A stretch of DNA of 64,000 bases, taken from assembly GCA_051453625.1 (NCBI GenBank), contig JBOZIK010000001.1, positions 127,082,617 through 127,146,616 of the forward strand. Direction: 5' to 3'. The position numbers were made by a program, and so were the translations under genes. Shown here piece by piece: positions 10,588 through 20,946 of the stretch. The notes under the pieces were generated by a model. The model was not told the origin of the DNA and did no database searches. It saw only the letters and a list, made by a program, of their open reading frames with translations. Position 1 is the first letter of the stretch. Each line of letters opens with the position of its first letter. Origin of the DNA: Welwitschia mirabilis. Taxonomy: Eukaryota > Gnetophyta > Gnetopsida > Welwitschiales.

Positions 10588-11280
10588 ACCTCTTCCCTTG
10601 ATAACTTCATGTGCAAAAAGTACTATCTTTTCCTCATTTGCTAAGTCAACTTTACCATGTACTTCCATTGATCGTTCTTTTAAGATTTGGGATATCTTAG
10701 AATTATTAATTGGGGAAAACCTTATCTTCTTGATCTCAATCCATGTTTTAAATTAAAAATCAAAGAGCTTCTTAGGTACATAAATCCTATCTTAATCTCT
10801 CACCATAAGAAGTCTTTCACAAATCTTTTTCACACCTTTCATATTCAATATTAAACCTTGAATGCAATTTATGTTTTAAATCCTTCATATCATGAGATTG
10901 ATAAGAGAATATTTTTTGAGTTATATGAATTCTTTGTCTCTTACTTTAATGCTTATGAAAAAAAATTGTCATATGCTCATTTGAAAAAGCCTTGTCTTCC
11001 TAAAAATTCATATTTTAAATCAAATAATAGGAGACATTTTAGAAATCATTTAAAATTAATTTGAAAACTTTCTTTGAGTTCCCTTTCACATGCCTTTCAT
11101 AATGATGCTCACAAAACCAAAAATTTTCAAAAGAGATCATTTTTCAATGACACTTATTATTCTTTTGTCTCTTATTTGAATTTTTCAAAATGTGCTATCA
11201 AGGTATTATCTTTTTATTCTCTTTCCTCTCAATTGATTTTACTGAAAAATAATTGGATACCCTTCATGTTTTATTAATTG
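10588..11280 (+). pseudogene. Accessory ORF of element 1, conserved with element 2
   Basis: Two ORFs in succession (10858-11064, 68 codons; 11074-11277, 67 codons), preceded by a broken frame from 10588. The translated order LKIKELLRYINPILI, then LNPSYHEIDKRIFFELYEFFVSYFNA, has a counterpart in element 2 at 42650-43150 (LRELLKYIKPSLII, then LYHAFDKRLFFYKLFKLFIPYIA). It lies upstream of the integrase tail, where RT to integrase would be expected. The residues are aromatic and basic; no known domain is recognised. It may be the remains of an accessory or captured protein of this non-autonomous subfamily. Confidence 0.5.
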
Positions 11281-11511
11281 GTGAATATTTGATTTAAACC
11301 ATATTTTTTTGAAAATCCTGAAACCATGTCTCTTTTTGCTTTCTTTATTTTAAAAAGTGTGTTTTTAGCTTTAGGATTTGAATAAAGTTTACTTACTTTG
11401 TTATTTTATTTTTAGTTTTTAGTTTTTAGTGTCTCTGTTTTTATTTTGTATTCTTTGTTTTATTTCTATTTGCAGTTTTTATTCTTTATTTTATTTAAAT
11501 AATATGTTGTC

Positions 11512-11640
11512 TCCTATGTTGTCCACATGACAAGGTGGACAATAGTCACTTTTTCTATTTTTCTATTAATTTTCTATGTTCTATTTCTTTTTTTGCTATG
11601 TGTGTTATTCTATCTGTCATCTGGATGATGATAAGGACGT
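11512..11640 (+). repeat. Two palindromic motif clusters in element 1 interior
   Basis: GTTGTCCACATGACAAGGTGGACAAT near 11519-11545 is two inverted repeats in series, and GTCATCTGGATGAT lies at 11616-11629 followed by GATAAGGACGTC. They fall between the accessory ORF and the integrase tail; element 2 has a copy at 42404-42431. Confidence 0.55.
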
Positions 11641-11729
11641 CAATTAAATAAAAAGTTATTTTTGCTTTATGTTATTATGAGAAAAATACATTTTTATGAC
11701 TCTGTTGAGATTTCTAACTTGACTACTTA

Positions 11730-11790
11730 AGAATTGCAGGAAGTGAATGGGCAAAAATTAAAATTTCGTGAGAAAATCATCTAACTTTTC
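11730..11790 (+). pseudogene. Integrase C-terminal tail left in element 1
   Basis: The translation QEVNGQKLKFRE matches the last residues of integrase in A (KFNGQRLKIYE) and the tail kept in element 2 (NGQRSQIYE). No integrase core precedes it, so this looks like the right edge of a deletion that removed RT to integrase. Confidence 0.6.
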
Positions 11791-11879
11791 TCTTAGACTT
11801 TTTCTTTTGAAAGATTATTATGACATTACCTGATCATCTTTCAAACTTGACTTATGTATTTATTTTCATGACTAGTCTT

Positions 11880-13580
11880 TTGACTTGGACATTTTAGTGG
11901 TAAGATTGGATTCACCCAATTTTAGGACATTCACAAGTCCATGAACTTCAAATTAAAGGAAGATGCCTTATTTTTTTATGCTTTTCTCAATGGTAAAAGG
12001 GTATTAGATTGTTTAAGAGTGTTCTTTTCTATCCTAATCTTTTTTACTTTCATCTTTGTCTTTTGGAGTAATTGATCATGTGGAAAATTATTTATATTTA
12101 TTAAAAAAAAGAAGAGAGAGTGAATAAAAACCATGATGTTTTATATTTCTATCTTAAAAACATGGTCACCATGATGTCTTACCGCAAGTACACTGAGGCA
12201 AATATTTCCAAGAGGAGCCTTTGATAGTGTATATGGTAGCTATGAAAACTCCACTAGAAGGTCAGTTAACCATGCTTTGAGGGTCCTTACTTCTCTGATA
12301 GTGGTACACTATCCTTATTATGGGTAATAAAAGTTGTATTTAAAAATTTGAGGCTATGGGATCAGTGGTGTTTCTGGTGTCATTAAAGGTATTACTTGTT
12401 TTCTAGACTCTTAGTATTTCCACATGGTTATTTTATTTCTTAAGATTTTGGTGTTTGTTTTATAGATGATGGTAGGAGAGTTCATTTTCGAGCAATTTTT
12501 TAATCTGATCATTCATTTTTTAAAGCATTTTTCTCTAACATCATCATAATCACTGCCTTATTGAATGAAATTTTTGTACATTAAGTTATGCATTTTTCAT
12601 ATCAAATGATGTTATGATTACTTTCATTGGAAATTTCTAGGTTAAAATTTTAGAGTGATGAGCTGTCTTTTGTTTATATTATCTTATGCCCATTCTNNNN
12701 NNNNNNNNNNNNNNNNNNNNNNNNNNNNNNNNNNNNNNNNNNNNNNNNNNNNNNNNNNNNNNNNNNNNNNNNNNNNNNNNNNNNNNNNNNNNNNNNNNNN
12801 NNNNNNNNNNNNNNNNNNNNNNNNNNNNNNNNNNNNNNNNNNNNNNNNNNNNNNNNNNNNNNNNNNNNNNNNNNNNNNNNNNNNNNNNNNNNNNNNNNNN
12901 NNNNNNNNNNNNNNNNNNNNNNNNNNNNNNNNNNNNNNNNNNNNNNNNNNNNNNNNNNNNNNNNNNNNNNNNNNNNNNNNNNNNNNNNNNNNNNNNNNNN
13001 NNNNNNNNNNNNNNNNNNNNNNNNNNNNNNNNNNNNNNNNNNNNNNNNNNNNNNNNNNNNNNNNNNNNNNNNNNNNNNNNNNNNNNNNNNNNNNNNNNNN
13101 NNNNNNNNNNNNNNNNNNNNNNNNNNNNNNNNNNNNNNNNNNNNNNNNNNNNNNNNNNNNNNNNNNNNNNNNNNNNNNNNNNNNNNNNNNNNNNNNNNNN
13201 NNNNNNNNNNNNNNNNNNNNNNNNNNNNNNNNNNNNNNNNNNNNNNNNNNNNNNNNNNNNNNNNNNNNNNNNNNNNNNNNNNNNNNNNNNNNNNNNNNNN
13301 NNNNNNNNNNNNNNNNNNNNNNNNNNNNNTTATTTTACTAATACTGGACATATTGCCTTTTCTTTGGGGGAAGGGTAGAGACCCATTTACATGGCTCATT
13401 TTGAGGTTTTATGACATAAATTTTCAAAATTTTTCAAACACATTATGCATTATTTGTCATTTATCCATATAATGTGTTTTTATGAGCCTATTTTATGATT
13501 TCTAGATTATCTTTTAAAAAATAAATTGACTTGCAATTATGGTTTTTCCACTTGGTTTTTGTCAGGGACTAATAAAGGCT
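11880..13580 (+). other. Element 1 conserved 3' noncoding module
   Basis: Carries the blocks shared by A, B and 2: GGATTCACCCAATTTTAGGACATT (about 11909), GGAAGATGCC (about 11958), a short GA-rich tract (about 12108-12122), ACCATGATGTCTTACC (about 12168), TAGCTATGAAAACTCCACTA (about 12237), and GGTGTCATTAAAGGTATTAC (about 12377). A gap of 633 N (12697-13329) interrupts it. No ORF of note. Confidence 0.7.
12697..13329. other. Assembly gap, 633 N
   Basis: Unknown sequence inside the 3' module of element 1. Confidence 1.
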
Positions 13581-13596
13581 AAGTGAGAGGTTATAT
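13575..13596 (+). promoter_or_regulatory. Polypurine tract candidate of element 1
   Basis: AAGGCTAAGTGAGAGG lies immediately before the 3' LTR. The same AAGGCTAAGTG core stands before the 3' LTRs of element 2 (from 45891) and element B (27879-27897, minus strand). Such a tract primes plus-strand cDNA synthesis. Confidence 0.55.
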
Positions 13597-14658
13597 TGCA
13601 CTGCTAATTTATGGTTATTTGATGGGTTTTATGAGTTGTTTTTCAGGACTTTTATATAGGTTTTAGTGCAAATTTGAAGATTTTGGATTTATAAGAGGAA
13701 ATCTCAAAAAAAAGCATTTATTATCCAAATTTGATGCATTTAAGATACTTTCTGGTGAATAGAGCTTTTCATGATAAAATGGCTAAGTTTCTCCTTGAGA
13801 AAGACATTTAAGAAGACCATCTTCCCCTCAGTCGTACACATGACAATACTAGACAATGACCGCTAACGTGGACTATTGACTCATCACTTTTAGAGATAGT
13901 TTGTAATGTTCTATCTTCCCCAAGGTCATCTGGATGACAACATGGATGACACTAACATGTAACTAGTACTAATAGATCCTCTCAGCCATTTTGTCCATTT
14001 CTGAGCACCTAATGAGCGTGCATAACCACACCTTCTGTCTATCCATTTCTGTTGTATTCCCTATAAATAAGGTCCTCCTTCTACTCTCATTTTTATCTTC
14101 ATTACACCAGAAATTCTCGTGACAGGAGGTCGAAGGATGGGAGATCTGTCTTGAGTATTGTAGAAATACCAAGAACTTAGTAGAGGTTTGTCATCTTCTA
14201 TTAAGACTCAAATGTTTTGTAACTTAGATGAATATTTTTCTTTTAATATCAATCTTTGTTTTATTTGTGTTTACATTGTAGATCTTCTTGTGATCCTTAT
14301 AGTCTAATGTTGCCCTAGATCTAGTGACAATTTCTAGGGTGACATAAATTATCAAGGATAGCTCTTGTTAGGGCTAAATAGCAAGTAGGGTTAAGTCATT
14401 TGCATTACATGTTAGATTAGATTGCATATTGCACTTTGCATGTTAGTTTTAATTTTACTTGCATTGTTATTTACCATTTCGGGTTCTAAGATTTATTTTG
14501 TCAAAGAAACCTAAGTTTCTTTATAGATAGACTTCAATGAGATACGACATCTGGGTCACTCCCATTATTCTAGCATAATGTATTATGCATGATATCTATT
14601 TTGATTACTAATGATAAAATTTGTTTGAATGTTAAAGCATGCATAAATACACACTGCA
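13597..14658 (+). repeat. Element 1 3' LTR
   Basis: About 1062 bp, starting TGCACTGC and ending CACTGCA, partner of 7445-8492. TATA box at 14062-14069; palindromic clusters at 13830-13861 and 13925-13950, including GTCATCTGGATGAC followed by a further GGATGAC. Confidence 0.85.
13925..13950 (+). repeat. Best palindromic motif in element 1 3' LTR
   Basis: GTCATCTGGATGAC (13925-13938) is a near-perfect inverted repeat, followed after AACAT by GGATGAC. It defines the recurring motif unit of family 1. Confidence 0.6.
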
Positions 14659-15960
14659 ATAATGATCGAGGTAAAGGATGATGACAAGCATTTATATTTT
14701 AGTAGTACTATAGTTGAATTAGGATTTGAACAAAGTTTTACTAAGATAAGATATACTTTAAAATCATTTTTATATTTTTGGCCAAGAAACCCATCATAAT
14801 AATGTTGCTTGCATCATACATGAGTTCAAAGTCTTTANNNNNNNNNNNNNNNNNNNNNNNNNNNNNNNNNNNNNNNNNNNNNNNNNNNNNNNNNNNNNNN
14901 NNNNNNNNNNNNNNNNNNNNNNNNNNNNNNNNNNNNNATCATTTTTATATTTTTGGCCAAGAAACCCATCATAATAATGTTGCTTGCATCATACATGAGT
15001 TCAAAGTCTTTAGTTGAATTGAGATTTGTGATAATAGGTTTAGAAGAGATTTTATTCTTAAGTGTGTTAAATGCAATTTAACATGAATCATTCCAAATAA
15101 ACTTAGAATCTTGTTCAAGTAAAAAGTAAAGGGGTTTACAAAAGTTGGTGTAATAGTAAATAAAATGAGGATAGAAACCAGCATAACCAAGGAATGGACT
15201 AACTTGCTTGACATTGGTTGGAGGGCTAAGGTTTTTAATGATACCAACTTTAGTAGAATCCATTTTAATCCTTTCATTAGAAATGTAGTGACCTAAAACA
15301 ATTCCATTATTAATAAGGAGAAAACATTTTTCCCAGCTTAAGTGTAGGCCACTTTCTATACATTAATCCAAGACTTTCTCTAAACTTTTTATGATTTATT
15401 TAAAAGTTTCAACAAAGATGCATAAGTCACCCATAAATATTTTAATAGAATTCTCTATCATAGCAGAAATGATCCCCATCATTGCTCATTAAAAAGTCCT
15501 AGGAGCATTGCAAATTCTAAAAGACATTCATCTAAAGGTAAAGATTCCAAAAAATGAGGCAAAAGTTATTTTTGCTTAGTCTTTACTTGCTATGTAAAGG
15601 TGGTTTTAGCGACTATATCCATTGAGACAACAGGCATGTCCTTCAATTCTATCAAGTACTTAATTAATAAAGGGTAAAGGGTAATGATCCTTTTTAGTAA
15701 GCTCATTAAGTTTTCTAAAATCAATGCACATTCTCCATTTCCCACTCTTTTTTGAAACTATTATTAAAGGGCTAACTCACTCACTATCAAATATAGCATA
15801 AATGATTCTAGCATCCATAAGTTTAATAATTTCATCTTTAGCTACTAGCTTAAGAGCTAGGTTGATCCTTTATTGAGGTTACCTAATAGGTTTAGCATTA
15901 TCCTTGAGGTAGATTTTGTATTGGACTCTATAAAAAGGGAGGGCAACTAAGTCTCTATGG
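14659..15960 (-). pseudogene. Element A reverse transcriptase and proximal RNase H
   Basis: Minus-strand translation from 15960 down gives the RT in order: DEIIKLMDARIIYAI, SKKSGKWRMCIDFRKLNEL, KKDHYPLPLLI, then FMGDLCIF at the catalytic YxDD-type box (codons 15426-15437), where the first aspartate is glycine. Then come LSWEKCFLLINNGIVLGHYIS, the VRSFLG-type block as VSPFLGYAGFYPHF, and PLYFLLEQDSKFIW. RNase H begins near 15080 and stops at 14659 (MLVIILYLD), where element 1 is inserted. The RT copies element RNA into cDNA when active; catalytic loss and stops make this copy dead. A 100-N gap with duplicated flanks lies inside. Confidence 0.9.
14763..15012. other. 75-bp exact duplication around a 100-N gap (likely artefact)
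   Basis: Bases 14763-14837 and 14938-15012 are the same 75-bp sequence, separated by exactly 100 N. The simplest reading is two overlapping contig ends joined with a default gap; the true sequence would be 175 bases shorter. Confidence 0.85.
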
Positions 15961-16376
15961 GTCTAAGTAAAAGAATCTTCTTTAAAAGTCAAAAGTAAAA
16001 TCATGTTGTAACCTTATTAAGGAGTAAGAAGGTTACTTATTATTAAAGGTTTCTTTAGATTATTAGATAGAAAAATGTATTTTAAACCTTTGAACAACTC
16101 CCTCAGTTCTAAGTTAGAATTTTCAAGTATCATTTTATCTATCATAGGGATGACATATATGGGGTGATACTTTTTAAAAAGGTTTTCTGTCAAGTAAACA
16201 TGTTAGATTTTCTCTCAGTTTAAAGATTTCTCATTATCATGCTCAAGATAGTGTATTTTAGTCAGGTCATCATATAAAGTTGGTTCATGTAGCATTATCA
16301 ATCTCTTCTCAATTGGGTGATACTATAAAAATAAGGTTGGTTTGAGTTATTCTTATAAGTTAGACTCATATAATAT

Positions 16377-16760
16377 TTATTTTTTAGTAGCATAAAAAAC
16401 TTGAATGGTGAAATTCTTATTACCTATACATTCCATCACTCTAGTCCTTCTGTTAATGATACAGTGGGCAGTTGTATAAAAGACTCTTCCTAAGAGTAGT
16501 TGATAACCTCCATCATATTCTACCTCAATGATAACTACATCTATGGGATAGAAGGCTTCCTTTATTTGGATGAGTAGATCCTTTATAATTCTTAAGAATT
16601 TCTTAATTAAGATGTTAAGCAATTTTAAGATAATTCATGTAGGTTCTATTTGGTTTTTCAACCCAAGTCTCTTACATATGTGAAAAGGTACGATGTTTAC
16701 ACTAGCTCCTACGTTAATTAAGCTTCTCAAATTCTTTTGTTTCCTTCCAAGGTGACACTC
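16377..16760 (-). pseudogene. Element A aspartic protease remnant
   Basis: Minus-strand frames give EALINVGASVNIVPFHICKRLGL near 16690-16730 and a downstream open piece (16622-16377, 81 codons) with IKEAFYPIDVVIIEVEYDGGY, LLLGRVFYTTAHCIINRRT. This matches the pepsin-like protease of Athila-type elements. The catalytic aspartate of the D-(L/T/S)-G-A motif is asparagine (codon 16713-16715). It would process the Gag-Pol polyprotein. Confidence 0.8.
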
Positions 16761-16986
16761 ACTATTGTTTCTTGAGTCTCTTTAAATTTAGAACACTTTT
16801 TCATGGCTAATTTGGAAATAGAGTGAGCAAGAAAAACTTTACTAGAAATGGTACATTTTTGTTTTTTTTACTAGGTATTTTCAAAAATTATAATATTTAG
16901 GATTTTTTTACAAGTGTTTTCAAAACAATAATTTGATGTGTACCTCTTGCATTAAGGTCTTTAAGTACTCATCATAGGTAGGATTC

Positions 16987-18447
16987 ATGTTTAACCTATC
17001 AAGCCAAGGAGTAAATGGTTTCTTACCTTTGTTTTCTGGTGAAGGATGTTTAATGGTGGGTTTAGCATGTGATGTGGATGGGAAGCTATATGTGTCTAAA
17101 ATTTATATATCATCTTCTTCATTATTTTTAGAAGTTGAGGCTTCATGTGTAGGAGGTTTTGTATCATTTTCACTTCTCGTAACTACCTTTAAATTTCTCT
17201 TGACTTCATTTGGGTTGGGTAAATGTTTAGATGCAAGAGATCCTTATAATCTTTAATTGGTGAGAATCATTTCTTAAAACACATTTACTAAGTTTTCAAT
17301 ATTATTATTAGTATTTTTTGCACCTTTTTTGATTCTTCTATGGAATCTCTAAGTGGATCATTTTGAGTTGATTGAAGATTGAGGTTATTTGGTTAGAATT
17401 TTAAATTCTTGAATCTATTCTTAAGAGGTTTTCATTGTAATTGTCCACTTAATTTTTGTTGAAATTGTGATTTGATTTTAAAGTTAGATGTTATTTGGTT
17501 GAATGCACACACTTCTTCAAACATCCTTTCTTTACAAGTTGGTAACAAAGGATACTCCTTAGTTTGATGAGAGTTGTCTTCACCAATATCACATGTTAAA
17601 GCTATGTTTTCATATTTTACTGCCTTTGCATTAACTATCATTTGCATGTAATTCTCCAAAGTGGTAGTGAAGTCCTTAATTATATTAGTTGAGTCACCTT
17701 TCTCTCTCTCTCTTTTTTTTATCATGCTTTACTTCCTTTAAATCTTTTATGATTTGGCATATAGTTTGATTTTCCTTAGAAGTGGATTTTGGCCAAGTTT
17801 GACTTATTTCTACTAGATTTTCCAACACATTCCATGCATCATTTAAAATTAAGTTCATCAAGTTTCCACCATAAGAAAAGTTTATAAGTTTTTTAGTTTG
17901 ACTAGTTAATCCATTATAGAAATAATCTATCAATTCCTCTTTTTGAAATTCATCAACACTGTTGGAATGGATAGCTATAAAAAAACACTTATAAGTTATG
18001 GCATAATCCTTATAAGGTTATTTTTAAAAGTTTATAACTTCCTTTCTTATTTTTCTCATGGTTCTTTCACTCAAAAATCTTTTAATAAAAACTTCTTACA
18101 CTTGACTCCTTGATTTAAGAGTCTTGTTAGAATGGTTTTAAGCCAAAGTTTTGCCTTTCCACTAAATATGTCTAGAAAGACAATCATGTAAGTATGATAA
18201 CTAATTAATTTATTTCTATTTCCTAAGATAAGTACAAGTTGTTCAATGTTGACTAAATGTTGAAAAGGGTATTCCTCAAGTTTCCCAAAAATGTTAGATA
18301 AGCACTTAAGTTTTTTAATTCTATGTCATTACCAGTGGGTAAATCAAAAGGATTTTGGATTTTACATTTTCTATTAGTAGTTAAATCTCTAAGTGTAACA
18401 TTTTCATTTGAAGTTAAAGTTCCTATCATGATTAGTGTATTAGACAA
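16987..18447 (-). pseudogene. Element A Gag remnant
   Basis: Starts at the ATG at 18447 (MSNTLIMIGTLTSNENVTL), followed by RDLTTNRKCKIQNPFDL. Retrotrans_gag core pieces follow in shifted frames near 17940-18240 (AKLWLKTI), and 17933-17694 gives YFYNGLTSQTKKLINFSYGG, NLMNLILNDAWNVLE. A zinc knuckle remnant lies at 17552-17593, where CX2CX4HX4C has become C-G-H-Y. The C-terminal piece near 16987-17090 gives PFTPWLDRLNMNPTYDEYLKT. Gag would form the cytoplasmic particle that packages the RNA. Homologous to Gag of B and 2. Confidence 0.85.
17552..17593 (-). other. Broken CCHC zinc knuckle of element A Gag
   Basis: Reads CDIGEDNSHQTKEY: first cysteine and histidine kept, second cysteine changed to glycine and the last to tyrosine. 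The same knuckle is intact in B (35037-35078) and 2 (41039-41080). Confidence 0.8.
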
Positions 18448-19151
18448 AGTGAGTTATTTTTATTTTTGTCATGATTTTAACATAGATAAGAAAGAAATGA
18501 CATGATCCACTTCTATGCTATTATTTTTACAATTTTCTTTTGCAAAATATGATTTTGAAATAATAAAAGTAGAAAAAATCTCTTCTTTAATTATTGCAAT
18601 TTGTGTATTTGGATTTTACTTGAAGTCAAATAACAATTATTTGATATTTTCTTTAATTAAGTTTTGCACTCTTTGATATTTCATGTTTCTACTAGAATTC
18701 ACCATGTCCTTGCATACTTTAGATAATGAATAGTAACTAAAATTAAAAATAACTAATAGTTGACCATCTAGTTATGGGTATGAAAGAAGGAATAATAATC
18801 ATAATAGTAGAAAACTAAAATCAAATAAAAATTATCATAACTAAATAAATAGACTATTATCTAGATTATCGTGGGAACGATAAAGAAGACGATAGTATTT
18901 TTATTATTGCTACTGATAAAAAGAAATTTTTCTAAATATAATATAAATTTAAAAATCTGATACTATTGTTTCCAGTGTTATGGGGACAACTAAAATGATG
19001 ATAATGAATTTTTTTAAGCTATGAAAAACAAAAATTACCAAAATAAGCCTACTAACTATAATAAAAATACAGTACTATTTTAAATAAATAACCTAAACTA
19101 AAATTCAAGGCATTTATCTAGATAGTGATAATCCTCCAACTCCTTATGACC
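18448..19151 (-). other. Element A leader between primer site and Gag
   Basis: No ORF. Holds GATGAC-type motif clusters at 18852-18894 (TTATCGTGGGAACGATAA with further half-sites) and near 18960-19005. Confidence 0.6.
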
Positions 19152-19171
19152 TTCCTTAGCAATGAAATCAA
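19152..19171 (-). other. Primer-binding site of element A (decayed tRNA-Asp type)
   Basis: Minus strand TTGATTTCATTGCTAAGGAA aligns without gaps to TTGGCGCCGTTGCCGGGGAA, with seven transitions, all C-to-T or G-to-A, and one transversion. It lies seven bases from the LTR end. Confidence 0.7.
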
Positions 19172-19178
19172 ACTATTA

Positions 19179-20362
19179 TGATGTAAATTTGTGCAATTTT
19201 TAAGTTCTTATATAAAACCTATAAATCCCAATACTTACAGAAAAATACACACTAGTATAGATGAGAGTTAACTTGAATGTTGTAATCCATTAAAGGCACT
19301 AGGCTAGAAGTAGTCTTTTCTTTTTTTGTAAACAAAAATAAATAATAATTCAATGTAATGCAAGATGAAGATGATAAAATGTAAAGGATGCAATGCAAGT
19401 ATAATGAGTTCTATTTGGATTCTAATCCTTTTGTCTAAGAATTAGTTCTTATAACTCAGATTAATTAGGAAGAGTTTTGTCACTTGTTCCTAACCAACAT
19501 AAACTATAAGATATATCAACTTGAATATGAATAATACAAATATGAAAATGGAATGAAATATAATGCAATGCAAAGTCTAAACTAACAAAGTCAACCTTAA
19601 CAAAGGTTTTCCTTATGATCTAAATAAACTATGGAGTTATCACCAAATTGTAATCAACTTAAACTATAAGGGACGTTTACACAATAGAAGTGAAAATAAT
19701 TCTTCAATTAACCATCAACTTAACATCCACTTACAACAAAGTAGTAGAACTTTAATGGAGAATACTCAACCTAACACTAAGATAATATTTTATTTGTAGC
19801 TAATGAATGAAACTATTATCCTTTGATATTCCATCATAAAAATATCTAGCATAAAATATGGAAATAAAATTAAAGAAAAGGGAGTATATTTATATTTTTT
19901 ACATTAAAGTTCTAGAAGCACAACCCTAAGAGTTAGAGAAGAAAACCTAGTAACCCATATNNNNNNNNNNATAGGCCACACGACCTCATTACATGATAAT
20001 TCTTTCCATTCATAAACTAATAGTTGTTGTCTTGAGTATGTTGGGATGACAATGGGGAAGATACTCTACAATAAAAGGTAATCCATAAGCTTTAGACCCC
20101 ATAGTCAACTCTATAGCTTTAATCCATGTTAGTAATACCGTCATCCTGATTGTGGAAAATCAATGTTTTGCATGATTATATTTCCTTCAAGGCATGAAGT
20201 ATTAAAATAAGCCTGAGATGCGTTCAAATATGCTAAAATACACATGTTTTAGTAAACATTCCATTAGTTCTCCATAATCATTAGAATTACATCCAAAATT
20301 ATATAAATGTCTTACAAAAGTACTCAAAATATACCCTCAAACACCTACAAATTGACATCACA
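19179..20362 (-). repeat. Element A 5' LTR
   Basis: About 1184 bp, partner of 2461-3692; starts TGTGATGTC and ends TTACATCA in the element's direction. TATA-like box at 19887-19894. A 10-N gap is at 19961-19970. GATGAC-type clusters at about 20041-20062 and 20140-20155. Confidence 0.8.
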
Positions 20363-20946
20363 ATATTGCCAATTCTTAAGAATCATGTTTTAGATCTTTC
20401 AAAGAAGTTGTTTACGAATTAGAATTGTAGACCTACAAGAATAGATAATACTATAATTTTTATCTACATTTCTTCAATTAATAATGCTATTTGCATGGGA
20501 CCAAAGTGTATTGAGCTCCAAAGAGTTACTCTTAAAGCATCGATAGTGCCTTAATTTGAAAGATTAATAGGGAAATCTTTAAGAAAAAGAGGAGGAAGAT
20601 ACAAAAGGAAAGATCTTTCAGGAATTTTAATTCTTGAGTAGCTCTGATTATGAAGTGCTTCATCTTGAAAGGGAACTTTGACAAAATTAATAGGCTTTAT
20701 TTTCATTTCCTTACTAACATGATGGAAGAATTCTCAGTAGATCCTCCTTTTTTCCTCTTAGATTTACTCCACTACTCTTTGCAAAGATTTAACATAATAA
20801 ATGAAGGTTTAATTTGGCTTCTCTATCAAAGAAAAATTTAGATAGATGTAGGAGTTTTAGCTTGACAAGATATTCTATGAGGGCCTATGTAAAAATATCT
20901 ATTATGGAATGCTTTTAAAATAATAAAAAACATGGTTTTTCCATGC

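Larger units (their letters stand above)
7445..14658 (+). mobile_element. Element 1: nested family-1 LTR element, probably non-autonomous
   Basis: Two direct LTRs (7445-8492 and 13597-14658) flank about 5.1 kb, 1577 bases of which are N. It sits inside element A's RNase H region in the opposite orientation. Flanks are ATTAT (7440-7444) and ATAAT (14659-14663), a 5-bp target duplication with one mismatch. The primer site has only two mismatches to the tRNA-Asp complement, so this is the youngest element here. The visible interior shows no RT, RNase H or integrase core, only a lysine/acidic ORF, an accessory ORF and the last residues of integrase; the gaps of 944 and 633 bases are too small to hold a complete pol. 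Confidence 0.85.
2461..20362 (-). mobile_element. Element A: Athila-like Ty3/gypsy LTR retrotransposon, interrupted
   Basis: A full-length but decayed element read on the minus strand: 5' LTR 19179-20362, primer site 19152-19171, leader, Gag 16987-18447, protease near 16377-16760, RT near 15080-15960, RNase H split by element 1, integrase 5825-7200, 3' module 3693-5800 and 3' LTR 2461-3692. Removing element 1 (7445-14658) leaves about 10.7 kb, normal for this clade. Protease, RT and integrase each carry a substitution in a catalytic residue, besides many stops. Flanks TATAA (left) and ATATT (right) do not give a convincing target-site duplication. Family 1, with B, 1 and 2. Confidence 0.85.

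Noticed and set aside
9273-10668. Very long ORFs on both strands around 9.3-10.7 kb (373-442 codons)
   Set aside because: Most of their length is N. Only the plus-strand part before 9644 is real sequence and is reported separately.
12655-13399. ORFs of 228-241 codons
   Set aside because: Composed almost wholly of the 633-N gap.
16987-17256. 89-codon plus-strand ORF
   Set aside because: Antisense of the element A Gag C-terminus, which gives a family match on the minus strand.
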